Assembly: GCF_002890915.1 (NCBI RefSeq)
Contig: NZ_POUT01000001.1
Location: 558,001 to 622,000, forward strand
Length of the DNA: 64,000 bases
Reading direction: 5' to 3'
DNA from: Stutzerimonas stutzeri
GTDB lineage: Bacteria > Pseudomonadota > Gammaproteobacteria > Pseudomonadales > Pseudomonadaceae
Shown: positions 1 to 7,861 of the stretch, one piece after another
Layout of the letters: each line of letters opens with the position of its first letter
Position numbering within the stretch: the stretch's first letter is position 1
Made by a program: the position numbers and the translations under genes
Notes under the pieces: model-generated
Databases searched by the model: none
Seen by the model: the letters and a program-made list of their open reading frames with translations, nothing else
What the model was told of the DNA's origin: nothing

Positions 1-74
1 CGGACTTCGGCGAGCAAGCGCTCATCGGCCAGGCCGGCGACGGACGAAGGGGAAACGACAACGGCGCTGTGCAT
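1..74 (-). CDS. Unidentified protein, N-terminal 24 codons only
   Basis: An ATG at 74 preceded by a strong AGGAGG-like ribosome binding site opens a reading frame that runs off the left edge. The visible start reads MHSAVVVSPSSVAGLADE and matches no family I can name from so short a piece. It follows the OsmC-family gene by 27 bases on the same strand, so it is probably the next gene of that sigma-54-driven transcript. Confidence 0.6.
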   Translation of the reverse strand, partial: MHSAVVVSPSSVAGLADERLLAEV

Positions 75-101
75 GACGGCATTCCTCCTGCGGGATGAGG
101 C

Positions 102-659
102 TCAGTCGGCCAGGGCGATACTGAACGGGATCGGGTTGCGCATGGAGTTGGCCACCGGCGAGTAGAAATTGGCCTGGCGCACGATCTCCTCCAGCTCCTC
201 GCGGCTCGCATCGCCCTCCACCAGCACCTTCACGCGGATTTCCTGGAAACCCATCTGCGCCGGCTGCATCTCTGCACCACCGGCACCCCAGGCCGCCGGG
301 TTGCCGATGTCCGCTTCGAGGAACACTTCCAGGCGGCTCAGCTTCACCTGCTTCCAGGTCGCCACCGCCGTGATGCCCACCGCCAGGCAGCCGCCCAGGC
401 CGGACAGCACGATCTCTCCCGGCGCCGGCGCGGTGTCCTCGCCGAACAGGTGCAGCGGCTCATCCACCACCACCGGCGTATGCTCGCCGACGTAGCTGAG
501 GCTGCGGTACATCCCCTGCATCACGGTGTGGACTTTGTTGGTGCCCCGGCTGGCGGGGTTGTTGCGGCCCTTCTCGGCGAAACCCATCAGGCTGTCGCGG
601 TCGATCGGCTTCAGGTAGGTCTTGACGGTGGTGGCACAGGTGGCGGGTGCGGCGGACAT
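102..659 (-). CDS. OsmC-family protein
   Basis: The OsmC/Ohr fold is usually a thiol-dependent peroxidase of the cytoplasm. The 185-residue frame has the OsmC signature GLGGCLAVGITAVA carrying the nucleophilic cysteine, and later the SPVANSM segment where many relatives have a second cysteine. Here that position is serine, so classical two-cysteine peroxide chemistry is doubtful. I chose the ATG at 659 because GGAGAA lies just upstream and because a sigma-54 promoter at 723-739 would put the transcript start inside the longer frame that could begin at 743. It lies downstream of a sigma-54 activator gene on the same strand. The substrate is unknown. Confidence 0.8.
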   Translation of the reverse strand: MSAAPATCATTVKTYLKPIDRDSLMGFAEKGRNNPASRGTNKVHTVMQGMYRSLSYVGEHTPVVVDEPLHLFGEDTAPAPGEIVLSGLGGCLAVGITAVATWKQVKLSRLEVFLEADIGNPAAWGAGGAEMQPAQMGFQEIRVKVLVEGDASREELEEIVRQANFYSPVANSMRNPIPFSIALAD

Positions 660-722
660 GGCATTCTCCAACGGGGATTCAAACTGAGCAGCGGGCTGCT
701 CTTCTGGTCTCGTCGGGGTCAT

Positions 723-739
723 TGCAGAGGTTATGCCAA
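723..739 (-). promoter_or_regulatory. Sigma-54 (-24/-12) promoter of the OsmC-family gene
   Basis: On the minus strand the sequence is TTGGCATAACCTCTGCA. It has the invariant GG and GC dinucleotides with exactly ten bases between them, as sigma-54 promoters require. The start point would fall near 712, about 50 bases before the OsmC start codon. The neighbouring upstream gene encodes a sigma-54 activator, which supports the call. Confidence 0.72.
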
Positions 740-837
740 TCACCGAATACTCAATAAAATTCCTTTTATATCAATTAGATATGAAATTTAAGGCTCGCTT
801 TCCGCGCATCTGGCGGCATACCCAACGAACAGATTGG

Positions 838-855
838 AAACAATGTAAACAATGT
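838..855. repeat. Tandem 9-bp direct repeat, possible activator site
   Basis: AAACAATGT occurs twice in immediate succession, about 100 bases upstream of the sigma-54 promoter at 723-739. That is the usual position for an enhancer-type activator site. Assignment to the adjacent NifA-like regulator is inference. Confidence 0.4.
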
Positions 856-888
856 CATCGGCCGACCCGAATGGCAGGAAGGCGCCCG

Positions 889-2475
889 CTACAGGCCGAG
901 CTTTTCCCAGCGATAGCCGAACTGCCGCGGCGTCAGCCCGAGCGATTGCGCGGCACGCGACTTGTTGCCGCCGCAGCGCGCCAGCGCCTGGCGCAGCTCG
1001 TCGGCGCTATGCGAGCCCGCCGGCGCGTAGGGCCGCACGGCCATGGCCACCTCGCCTCGGCCATCGTCCACCGTCGCCTGTGCTCGCACGTCCCCGACGG
1101 CCTCGCCGCCGGCCAGGAACGGTTCCAGGTCCGCGGCGCCGAGCAGAGAGCGATCGGCCAGCAGCACCACGCGCTCGATGACATTGGACAGCTCGCGGAT
1201 ATTGCCCGGCCAGGGGTAGGCCTGCAGCCGGGCGATGGCATCACCGGTCAGGTTGATGTTGCGCTGGTTCGCCTGGTTGACCCGGTTGAGGAAATGCATC
1301 GCCAGTGCCGGGATGTCGCTGCGCCGCTCGGCCAGCGACGGCAGGTGGATGGGGATGACGTTGAGGCGGTAGTAGAGGTCCTGGCGAAACAGCCCGCGCC
1401 CCACCTCGCTGGCCAGGTCGCGATTGGTCGCCGCCACCAGACGCACATCGATACGGATCTCACGCTTGCCGCCGAGCCGGGTGATGGTGCCTTCCTGCAG
1501 GGTGCGCAACAGCTTGGTCTGCATGGTCAGCGGCAGCTCGCCGATCTCGTCGAGGAAAATGGTGCCGCCATCGGCCTGCTCGAACCAGCCGGCGCGCAGG
1601 GCAGTGGCCCCGGTGAAGGCGCCGCGTTCGTAGCCGAACAACTCGGACTCGAACAGGCTGTCGGGAATCGCCGCGCAATTGACCTTGATGAATGGCTTGT
1701 CACGCCGCGGGCTGGCCAGGTGCAGGGCGCGGGCGAACAGTTCCTTGCCGGTCCCGGACTCGCCGAGCAGCAACACGCTGGCGGTGGCATCCGAAACCCG
1801 CTCCAACTCGGAAATGGCGCGCAGCAACTCGGGCGAATTGCCAACGATGCCATAACGCGTGGCGTCGGCATGCAGGGCGCGGGTCAGCAGGTCGTTGTGC
1901 TGGGCCAGGGCGCGGGTCTTCTCCTCGATGTAGCCTCGCAGGTGCAGCAACTGCCCGGCGAGCGTGGCGAGGATGCGCAGGACGGTCAGGTCGTCGGCCA
2001 GCGGTCGCGCACGCATGCGGATGCGATGGCAGGCCAGCACCCCCACGGTCTGCTGGCCGATCTGGATCGGCAATGCGATGAAGGACACCGGCCCGGCCGG
2101 CAGCTTGCTGCGTTCAACCATGCGGCCGAGGAAGACCGGCTCCTTGTCGATGTCCTGCACGATGATGAGCTGCCCATGCGCCAGCACCCGACCGGTGATC
2201 CCCTCGCCGAGTGCGTAGCGGCCCAGCGCTACTTCGTCGTCGGTCAGGCCGTAGGCGTAATGGATGTGCCCGCCACGGCCATCCGGATCGAGCAGCACGA
2301 TCCGGCCACGGTTCAGCCCGAGCAGCTCGGAAAGCAGATGCAGCATTTCCTTGAACACCGGTTCCACCGCGAAGTCCCTGCCGGCCAGCGCCATGACCTG
2401 CTGGAGCAGCAGCATCTCCTGGGAACGCCAGAGCGCCGGACTGTTGTCTACCTCGAAGTCTGTCCTGTCGGTCAT
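889..2475 (-). CDS. NifA-type sigma-54-dependent transcriptional activator (GAF-AAA-HTH)
   Basis: This 528-residue cytoplasmic activator has an N-terminal GAF sensor domain (about residues 25-180, with GEGITGRVL). A central AAA+ domain follows, with Walker A GESGTGKE, the sigma-54 contact loop GAFTGA and Walker B FLDEIGELP. A C-terminal Fis-type helix-turn-helix ends the protein (CGGNKSRAAQSLGLTPRQFGYR). The GAF style and C-terminus resemble NifA, VnfA and AnfA, but no nitrogenase genes are nearby, so it is not called nifA. The preferred start is the ATG at 2475 (MTDRTDFEV). The longer frame to 2625 has a non-conserved leader. The likely target is the downstream sigma-54 promoter at 723-739. 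The signal is unknown. Confidence 0.85.
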   Translation of the reverse strand: MTDRTDFEVDNSPALWRSQEMLLLQQVMALAGRDFAVEPVFKEMLHLLSELLGLNRGRIVLLDPDGRGGHIHYAYGLTDDEVALGRYALGEGITGRVLAHGQLIIVQDIDKEPVFLGRMVERSKLPAGPVSFIALPIQIGQQTVGVLACHRIRMRARPLADDLTVLRILATLAGQLLHLRGYIEEKTRALAQHNDLLTRALHADATRYGIVGNSPELLRAISELERVSDATASVLLLGESGTGKELFARALHLASPRRDKPFIKVNCAAIPDSLFESELFGYERGAFTGATALRAGWFEQADGGTIFLDEIGELPLTMQTKLLRTLQEGTITRLGGKREIRIDVRLVAATNRDLASEVGRGLFRQDLYYRLNVIPIHLPSLAERRSDIPALAMHFLNRVNQANQRNINLTGDAIARLQAYPWPGNIRELSNVIERVVLLADRSLLGAADLEPFLAGGEAVGDVRAQATVDDGRGEVAMAVRPYAPAGSHSADELRQALARCGGNKSRAAQSLGLTPRQFGYRWEKLGL

Positions 2476-2677
2476 GCTCGAACGAAATCCTCTGTGCTGG
2501 GAAGGGCAGTCCGTGCAATTGCCGAGCCAATCGATGCGCACCTGGATCGAGCATTCCACGACCATTCGGCGGGCATTTGCCTCGTGGCGATGAACGGCTG
2601 GGGAACGGGGCCCGTGAAGTGACAAAATGACATCACGGTTGCCCGCAGCCCATCCCGATGATCAGAGTCATTTCCCC

Positions 2678-2884
2678 ATGCCCGCTGACAAACGCTATTC
2701 CATCATCCTCGAACACACCGGCCAGGTCCTGCTCGAACAGGCTCCGCTGGCCCAGGTCGAGGCGTTCTGGGACGCCAACGATGCCCTCTACTTCGGCCTC
2801 AGGATCGAAGACGAGCAGAGCGGGCATGCCCGCGTGTTCGTGACCGATGAGCTTCCGGACGACGAAGACACGATCTTCGCCTGA
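2678..2884 (+). CDS. Small acidic hypothetical protein
   Basis: A 68-residue frame (MPADKRYSIILEHTGQ) encodes a small acidic protein without signal peptide or membrane segment. The protein ends in an acidic DDEDTIFA tail. It diverges from the NifA-type regulator. An in-frame ATG at 2627 would add 17 residues, and neither start has a clear ribosome binding site. I recognise no family. Confidence 0.5.
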   Translation: MPADKRYSIILEHTGQVLLEQAPLAQVEAFWDANDALYFGLRIEDEQSGHARVFVTDELPDDEDTIFA

Positions 2885-2895
2885 CCCCGCGTCCT

Positions 2896-3056
2896 AGTGG
2901 CCTGTGCGGTTAGTTGGTTGATTCAAGTTCGGATGGTCCGGGCTCCGAGACAAGGCGCTGTGACGAGCCATAGCGGGGCTATGGCGAGGAGCGGCAACGC
3001 CGTATCGGGGCCCGGGGCGCCGAAATTGACTAACTGAACGGACCAAACAGGCCACT
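2896..3056. repeat. Short element with 10-bp perfect terminal inverted repeats (MITE-like)
   Basis: AGTGGCCTGT at 2896-2905 is exactly inverted as ACAGGCCACT at 3047-3056. An internal hairpin GCCATAGC/GCTATGGC lies between them. The element is about 161 bases long, has no coding capacity, and its right end overlaps the stop codon of the doxX-like gene. It resembles a miniature inverted-repeat element, but mobility is inferred. Confidence 0.5.
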
Positions 3057-3528
3057 AACGGATGCCCAGCCAGCGATCCAGCGAGACCGTGCCGGCGCCG
3101 CGCCCGATGATCAGCAGCAGCAGGCCGGCCCAGCTCAGGTGGGTCGACCAGGCGTCGGGGTAGACGAACAGCTGGATCACCAGCGTCATCAGCAGCAGCG
3201 CCAGGGCCGACAGCCGGGTGAACAGGCCGAGCACCAGCAGCAGCGGAAACAGGTGTTCGGCGTAGGTCGCCAGGTGCGCCGCCAGGTATGGCGGCAGCAG
3301 TGGCAGCGGGTATTCGCTGCGAAACAGCTCGAAGGTCACCGGGGTAATTTCCAGCACGCCGGTCACCTTGGTGCGCCCGGAAAGGAAGAAGATCGCCGCG
3401 ACGGCCAGCCGCGCTACCAGGCTCAGCAGCGAATCGCCGAGCAGCCGCTGCAGCCAGTGCGCCAAACGGTTCCACTGCCGGCGCAGGCGCATCGGCGCGC
3501 TGGCGTGCTGGACCTGGGAAGTGTCCAT
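3055..3528 (-). CDS. DoxX-family membrane protein
   Basis: This 157-residue protein has about four hydrophobic segments (for example [20 protein letters not shown], an internal LLLVLGLF stretch, and [17 protein letters not shown]). It ends in the usual DoxX pattern [25 protein letters not shown]. DoxX proteins are inner-membrane proteins of uncertain, probably redox-related, function. It is the last gene of a four-gene leftward unit with the DUF2063, DUF692 and DUF2282 genes and starts ten bases after the DUF2063 stop. DoxX genes are frequent members of such bufferin operons. Confidence 0.85.
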   Translation of the reverse strand: MDTSQVQHASAPMRLRRQWNRLAHWLQRLLGDSLLSLVARLAVAAIFFLSGRTKVTGVLEITPVTFELFRSEYPLPLLPPYLAAHLATYAEHLFPLLLVLGLFTRLSALALLLMTLVIQLFVYPDAWSTHLSWAGLLLLIIGRGAGTVSLDRWLGIR

Positions 3529-3538
3529 GACGGTCTCC

Positions 3539-4315
3539 TCATGCAGGTTGCGCCGGCGCCACCACGGCGGCGAACGCGCCTGCCGCCAGCAGCCGGCCGA
3601 GCAGGTCGGTGAAATCGAGTTCGGGGTCTATCGCCAGCGCCGCGGCGCTGGCCTGTTCCAGGTCGAGCCCGCTGGCGCAGGCATCGAGGAACGCACAGCC
3701 GGCCCGCTCCAGCGGTTGCCAGCCGATCGCGCCGGCGTGACGGCTGAGCAGCACGCCCTCGCCTTGCCAGCGCAGCGTATCCGGCACCTCGCGCGCCTCC
3801 CGGTTGCAGCTCCAGATGCTGTACACCGGCAGCTCGGCGAACCACTGCCAGCGCACCGCTGCGCGGGGTCGCAGCACCTGCCGGGCCAGGGTCGCGGGGC
3901 TCTGCGAGGCCAGCGTAGTGACTGCCAGGACGGGCTGTTGCGCAGCGCCGAACACCTCGAGCCATAGCCGGTCCAGTTGCGCGACCCCGCCCAGGTAGGG
4001 CAGATCCCGTGCCGGCTCGAAGGCCTGCAGAAAGGCCGGAAAGGTTGCGCCGTATTCGAGCAGCGAGCCGCTGACGGGAGGCGCCTGGCGGGCATGCAGC
4101 GCCGCGGCGGCGGCGAACCACTCGCCGCCCACCAGCCGCTCGACGGTGGGGAAATTGGCGCGCAAGGCCTCGACGCAGCCCTTGATCAGGCTATTGCGGT
4201 ACACCGCGAAGCCGGGTTGCGCCTGCAATCCGGCCAGCGCATCCGGCGCGGCGTCGGGGCTGTCGTAGAGCGCCGCGACGAAGGCATCCTGGAATGCCGC
4301 CAGCGAGCCGTTCAT
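3539..4315 (-). CDS. bufC: DUF2063 family protein (BufC-type partner of the MNIO enzyme)
   Basis: The 258-residue protein has the DUF2063 N-terminus ([11 protein letters not shown], then [28 protein letters not shown]). That domain was once labelled a putative DNA-binding domain and is now understood as the partner protein that binds the precursor peptide and the DUF692 enzyme. Its start codon overlaps the stop of the DUF692 gene by four bases, which implies translational coupling. Its likely job is to help the MNIO enzyme modify the small cysteine-containing BufA peptide. The assignment rests on domain pattern plus gene order. Confidence 0.85.
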   Translation of the reverse strand: MNGSLAAFQDAFVAALYDSPDAAPDALAGLQAQPGFAVYRNSLIKGCVEALRANFPTVERLVGGEWFAAAAALHARQAPPVSGSLLEYGATFPAFLQAFEPARDLPYLGGVAQLDRLWLEVFGAAQQPVLAVTTLASQSPATLARQVLRPRAAVRWQWFAELPVYSIWSCNREAREVPDTLRWQGEGVLLSRHAGAIGWQPLERAGCAFLDACASGLDLEQASAAALAIDPELDFTDLLGRLLAAGAFAAVVAPAQPA

Positions 4316-5142
4316 TGCCAGCCTCCGACGTGCTCCAGTACCTGCTGGGCGAGCGAGCGTTCGGCCAGCAGCGCGTCGAAGGGTGGCAGCCGGTCGTCGC
4401 GCTCGATCAGTGTCGGACGCGGACCGATGCGCTCGATCAGTTGCCGGTACAGCGCCCAGACGGCCGCATCCACCGGCGCGTCATGCGAATCGATCAGCAA
4501 CGCCGACGGGCCGTCCAGGCTATGCCCGGCGAGGTGAATCTCCATCACCGGTTCGGCCGGGAAGCGTTGCAGGTAATCGGTCGCGGAAAATCCCAGGTTG
4601 TGTGCGCTGACCTGCACGTTGTTGACGTCCAGCAGCAGGCCGCAACCGGTGCGCCGGCTGAGTTCGGCGAGAAATTCGATCTCGTCCCACTGGTGCTGGT
4701 CGAAGCGCAGGTAATGGCTGGGGTTCTCGATGGCGATACGCCGCCCCAGCACGTCCTGGGTCCGCTCGATGTTCGCGGCGATACGTGCGAGCGCCGCGTG
4801 GGTACGCGGGAACGGCAGCAGGTCGGGATGGTAGTGGCCGCGCCAGCTCGACCAGGCCAGGTGTTCGGAGACCAGCACCGGCCGCACCCGTTCGGCCAGC
4901 GCCCCGAGCCGGCGCAGGTGCGCCTCGTCGGGCGGGCAGTCGGCCGCCAGCGACAGCGATACGCCATGCAGCGACAGCGGGTGCCGCGCGGCCACGGCCT
5001 CCAGCCACTCGAGCCGGGGGCCGCCGCCGACCATGTAGTTCTCCGGGTGGACCTCGAACCACAGCCCATCCGCCACGCAGGCGCTCGCCTGCGCGTAGTG
5101 CTCGGGCTTGAGCCCGAGGCCCGCACCGAGCACGGCATTCAT
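4312..5142 (-). CDS. bufB: DUF692 / MNIO-family multinuclear iron oxidative enzyme (BufB)
   Basis: This 276-residue TIM-barrel enzyme carries the family metal-binding landmarks in order: [56 protein letters not shown] and [13 protein letters not shown] enzymes use an iron cluster and oxygen to modify cysteines of ribosomal peptides, and in bufferin systems they form thiooxazole-type groups. I chose the ATG at 5142 because GGAGG sits eight bases upstream. A GTG at 5157 is possible. It lies 17 bases after the bufA stop and overlaps bufC by four bases. Confidence 0.88.
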   Translation of the reverse strand: MNAVLGAGLGLKPEHYAQASACVADGLWFEVHPENYMVGGGPRLEWLEAVAARHPLSLHGVSLSLAADCPPDEAHLRRLGALAERVRPVLVSEHLAWSSWRGHYHPDLLPFPRTHAALARIAANIERTQDVLGRRIAIENPSHYLRFDQHQWDEIEFLAELSRRTGCGLLLDVNNVQVSAHNLGFSATDYLQRFPAEPVMEIHLAGHSLDGPSALLIDSHDAPVDAAVWALYRQLIERIGPRPTLIERDDRLPPFDALLAERSLAQQVLEHVGGWQ

Positions 5143-5159
5143 GGCCGGCGCCTCCACCG

Positions 5160-5432
5160 TCAGCGCTCGATCGGGGTCAGCGAGCCCATGCCCTTGGGCG
5201 TCTCGATCGAGGTGCAGGTGCCGGCGGGCACCAGCTTCCAGGCATTGCCCTGGTAGTCCCGCTTCGAGGTACCGGCACAGCTGGTTCCGGCGCCGGCCTT
5301 GCAGTCGTTCTGGCCGGCCATGGCCACGCCGTAGCATTTCTCCATGTCGCCCTTGTCGGTTTCGGCGGCCTGGACGCCCGCGGCGATCGAAGCGAGCGCC
5401 AGGGCGGCGGCAGCAAGGTTGAGAGTCTTCAT
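5160..5432 (-). CDS. bufA: DUF2282 bufferin precursor (BufA), secreted cysteine peptide
   Basis: The 90-residue precursor begins with a signal peptide ([22 protein letters not shown]). Its core has four cysteines in the contexts EKCYG, NDCK, TSCAG and GTCTS, which is the DUF2282 pattern. In characterised systems the cysteines are modified by the DUF692 enzyme and the exported peptide buffers copper. The start is the ATG at 5432, giving a clean signal peptide, rather than 5465. It is the first gene of the bufA-bufB-bufC-doxX unit and sits under an exact ECF-type promoter at 5496-5521. Confidence 0.88.
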   Translation of the reverse strand: MKTLNLAAAALALASIAAGVQAAETDKGDMEKCYGVAMAGQNDCKAGAGTSCAGTSKRDYQGNAWKLVPAGTCTSIETPKGMGSLTPIER

Positions 5433-5495
5433 GGCAAGGTTCTCCGCAATCGGTTGAATGGCCACCGGCGAATCTGCAGATGGCTCGTGAGGTAA

Positions 5496-5521
5496 TTCGC
5501 CGCACCTGCCGCCACGGTTAC
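5496..5521 (-). promoter_or_regulatory. ECF sigma factor promoter of bufA (GTAACC-N16-CGAA)
   Basis: The minus strand reads GTAACC, then exactly 16 bases, then CGAA. This is the promoter motif I recall for the Caulobacter metal-stress ECF factor SigF, which controls homologous genes. The predicted start is near 5490, about 58 bases before bufA. A second exact copy precedes the sigma gene itself. Confidence 0.82.
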
Positions 5522-5624
5522 AGCGGAAAATTTTATTTTGAGATTTTCCGGGCGCGCCTCTACCGTGGACGGCGTTGCATTCGCGGCCCTACCGGGCCCC
5601 TGCCGACGAATCCTCGCTCCACCT

Positions 5625-5650
5625 GTAACCCGAGCGCTCGATGGAACGAA
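5625..5650 (+). promoter_or_regulatory. ECF sigma factor promoter upstream of or overlapping the sigma gene start (GTAACC-N16-CGAA)
   Basis: GTAACC at 5625-5630 and CGAA at 5647-5650 are separated by exactly 16 bases, as at bufA. The element spans the ATG at 5641. If it is a working promoter, transcription starts near 5657, so that ATG cannot be used from this transcript. Autoregulation is typical of ECF sigma factors. Confidence 0.72.
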
Positions 5651-6210
5651 CTACTCCTCAACAGATACTCCAGGCACGCGAAGCGCAGCTGCGCACGTTG
5701 CTGCTGCGCGGGCTCGACGGCGACGAGGCGGCGTACCGGGCATTCCTCACCCAGCTCGGCACGCACCTGCGCGGCTACCTGCAGCGGCGCCTGCAGCAGC
5801 CCGGCGATGTCGAGGACCTGCTGCAGGAAGTGCTGCTGGCGGTGCACAACGCGCGGCAGACCTATCGCCGCGACCAGCCGCTGACGGCCTGGGTACAGGC
5901 CATCAGCCGCTACAAGCTGGCCGATTACTACCGTTCGCGCGCACGCCATGCGGCGCGCCACGACCGGCTGGACGACAACGCCGAGCTGCTCGCACTGCAG
6001 GATAGCGAGCCGGCCGAGGCCCGCCGCGACCTCGGCAAGCTGCTGGAGCAGTTGCCGGCGCGCCAGCGCCTGCCGATCGTCCATGTGAAGCTGCAGGGAC
6101 TGTCGGTGGAGGAAACCGCACGCCTGACCGGGCTCTCCAGTTCGGCGGTCAAGGTCGGCATCCACCGCGGCCTGAAGGCACTGGCAGCGAAGATTCGAGG
6201 TACACGATGA
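5641..6210 (+). CDS. ECF RNA polymerase sigma factor of the SigF/bufferin type
   Basis: The 189-residue frame holds sigma region 2 (YRAFLTQLGTHLRGYLQRRL, then DVEDLLQEVLLAVHNARQTYR and LTAWVQAISRYKLADYYR) and region 4 (LPARQRLPIVHVKLQGLSVEETARLTGLSSSAVKVGIHRGLKAL). It would direct transcription of itself and the divergent buf genes. Its stop overlaps the NrsF-type anti-sigma gene by four bases, the usual coupled pair. The start is uncertain: the ATG at 5641 lies inside the predicted promoter. Conserved sequence begins near residue 19, so a TTG at 5698 is a candidate alternative, though its ribosome binding site is weak. Confidence 0.88.
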   Translation: MERTTPQQILQAREAQLRTLLLRGLDGDEAAYRAFLTQLGTHLRGYLQRRLQQPGDVEDLLQEVLLAVHNARQTYRRDQPLTAWVQAISRYKLADYYRSRARHAARHDRLDDNAELLALQDSEPAEARRDLGKLLEQLPARQRLPIVHVKLQGLSVEETARLTGLSSSAVKVGIHRGLKALAAKIRGTR

Positions 6211-6848
6211 ACACCGATGACCTGATTACCCTGCTCGCCACCGGCGTGTCACCGGTGGATCGGCGCGTCGTCGCCAAGCGTTTCGGCATGGCATTGTTGC
6301 TCGGCCTGGCCGCCGCGCTACTGCTGATCGCGACCGGTTTCGGCATTCGCGCCGACCTCGCGGCAATCGCCGGGACGCCGCTGTTCTGGGCCAAGCTCGC
6401 GCTACCGACGGCGCTGTTGCTCGGCGCGCTGCTGCTGGCCACGCGCATGGCGCGCCCGGGCATGCGTGCGGGCAACTGCTGGCTGCTGCTGGCCGCACCG
6501 GTGGCGCTGGTCTGGGCCGCCGCACTGGCGATCCTGCTCGCCGCGCCGGCCGAGGCGCGCTGGCCGTTGCTGCTCGGCAGCACCTGGCGCGAGTGCCCGT
6601 GGAACATCGCGCTGCTGTCGGTGCCGACCTTCATCGGCATGTTCTGGGCACTGCGCGGCCTGGCGCCGACCCGCCTGCGCCTGGCCGGCGCGGCGGCCGG
6701 CCTGCTCGCCGGGGCCATCGCCGCGCTCGCCTACAGCCTGCATTGCCCGGAAATGGCCGTGCCGTTCTGGGCGCTCTGGTACCTGCTCGGCATGCTGCTG
6801 CCCAGCGCCCTCGGCGCGCTGCTCGGGCCGCGCCTGCTGCGCTGGTGA
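6207..6848 (+). CDS. nrsF: NrsF-type (DUF1109) membrane anti-sigma factor
   Basis: The 213-residue protein has about six hydrophobic spans and no other domain, as expected for DUF1109/NrsF inner-membrane anti-sigma factors. Two cysteines stand out in the loops, in WRECPWN and LHCPEM. Paired cysteines are thought to sense heavy metals in the Caulobacter relative. It overlaps the ECF sigma gene by four bases. In the absence of metal it probably sequesters the sigma factor at the membrane. The symbol reflects family and context. Confidence 0.82.
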   Translation: MNTDDLITLLATGVSPVDRRVVAKRFGMALLLGLAAALLLIATGFGIRADLAAIAGTPLFWAKLALPTALLLGALLLATRMARPGMRAGNCWLLLAAPVALVWAAALAILLAAPAEARWPLLLGSTWRECPWNIALLSVPTFIGMFWALRGLAPTRLRLAGAAAGLLAGAIAALAYSLHCPEMAVPFWALWYLLGMLLPSALGALLGPRLLRW

Positions 6849-6918
6849 GGCGCGGCCGGCAGCACGCTGCGCGCGGCTTCGGCATAATCGACGGCCCGCC
6901 CGCGGAGCAGCAAAAGCC

Positions 6919-7836
6919 ATGCAGATCGACGAAGAACTGACCCTGAAGAAGCTGGAAGTGTTTCTGGCCTTCATGCGCAGCGGCAACCTGGGCAAGGCGG
7001 CGGTGGAGCTGAACACCAGCAACGTCAGCGTGCACCGCGCCATCCACTCGCTGGAAAGCGCCCTGCGCTGCCCGCTGTTCAAGCATGAGGGGCGCAACCT
7101 GATCCCGCTGGAAAGCGCCTATGTGCTCGAGGAGCGCGCCCAGCAACTGGTCAAGGACGTGCTCGAGACGGTGCGCCAGACCCGCGAGGCGGCCGGCTTC
7201 TCGGCCGAGCGCTTCAAGCTCGGCGCGCTCTATTCGTTGACGGTGAAGACCGTGCCGCAGCTGATCATGGGCCTGAAGCTGCGCCGCAGCGAGCTCAACA
7301 TCGACCTGATCCTCGGTTCCAACGTCGACCTGCTCTACAAGCTGAAGAACATGGAGCTGGATGCGATCCTGGTGTCGCTCAACGAGAGCGTCGCCGATTC
7401 GGACTGCGAGCAGGTACCGCTGTTCTCCGACGACATCTTCCTCGCCGCGCCGGCCGACTCGCCCTTCGCCGAGCAATCCGAGGTCGACCTCAGCGACCTG
7501 CGCGACGCCACCTTCATCACCCTGTCGCAGGGTTTCGCCACCCACCAGGACGGCAACCGGGTATTCCAGCTGGCGGGGTTCGAACCGAAGGTGGCGATGC
7601 AGGTGAACGACATCTTCACCCTGCTCAGCATGGTCAATTCCGGGGTCGGCTACGCCTTGCTGCCGGGGCGCGTGGGGATGGTCTACGAATCACGCGTGCG
7701 GTTGATCCCGCTGCAGGCGCGCTACCACCTGCAGCAGCATATCGGCGTGGTGTTCCTCAAGGCCAAGGAGCGCGATCCCAACCTGCTGGCGCTGCTCGCC
7801 GAGTGCCGCATGTACAGCCTGAAGCACCCGAGCTGA
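6919..7836 (+). CDS. mdcR: LysR-family regulator of malonate utilisation
   Basis: The 305-residue protein has a LysR helix-turn-helix near residues 10-70 (LEVFLAFMRSGNLGKAAVELN, then SNVSVHRAIHSLESALRCPLF) and a C-terminal substrate-binding domain from about residue 95. It reads like MdcR/MadR, which activates malonate decarboxylase genes when malonate is present. The ATG at 6919 follows AGCAGCAAAAGCC, a modest ribosome binding site. Unlike many mdc loci, it is separated from the structural genes by the DadA-like gene and faces them. Its probable operator is the palindrome in front of mdcA. Confidence 0.82.
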   Translation: MQIDEELTLKKLEVFLAFMRSGNLGKAAVELNTSNVSVHRAIHSLESALRCPLFKHEGRNLIPLESAYVLEERAQQLVKDVLETVRQTREAAGFSAERFKLGALYSLTVKTVPQLIMGLKLRRSELNIDLILGSNVDLLYKLKNMELDAILVSLNESVADSDCEQVPLFSDDIFLAAPADSPFAEQSEVDLSDLRDATFITLSQGFATHQDGNRVFQLAGFEPKVAMQVNDIFTLLSMVNSGVGYALLPGRVGMVYESRVRLIPLQARYHLQQHIGVVFLKAKERDPNLLALLAECRMYSLKHPS

Positions 7837-7861
7837 AGCGGCGCAGATTGGCTGGGCTCGC

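Noticed and set aside
889..2475. Naming the activator nifA, vnfA or anfA
   Set aside because: Its layout fits that family but no nitrogenase genes are present and the neighbour is an OsmC gene, so a specific symbol would overstate the evidence.
733..2622. A 629-codon plus-strand frame opposite the sigma-54 activator
   Set aside because: The minus strand carries Walker A, GAFTGA and helix-turn-helix motifs in order. The plus-strand frame is a shadow rich in Gln, Arg and His.
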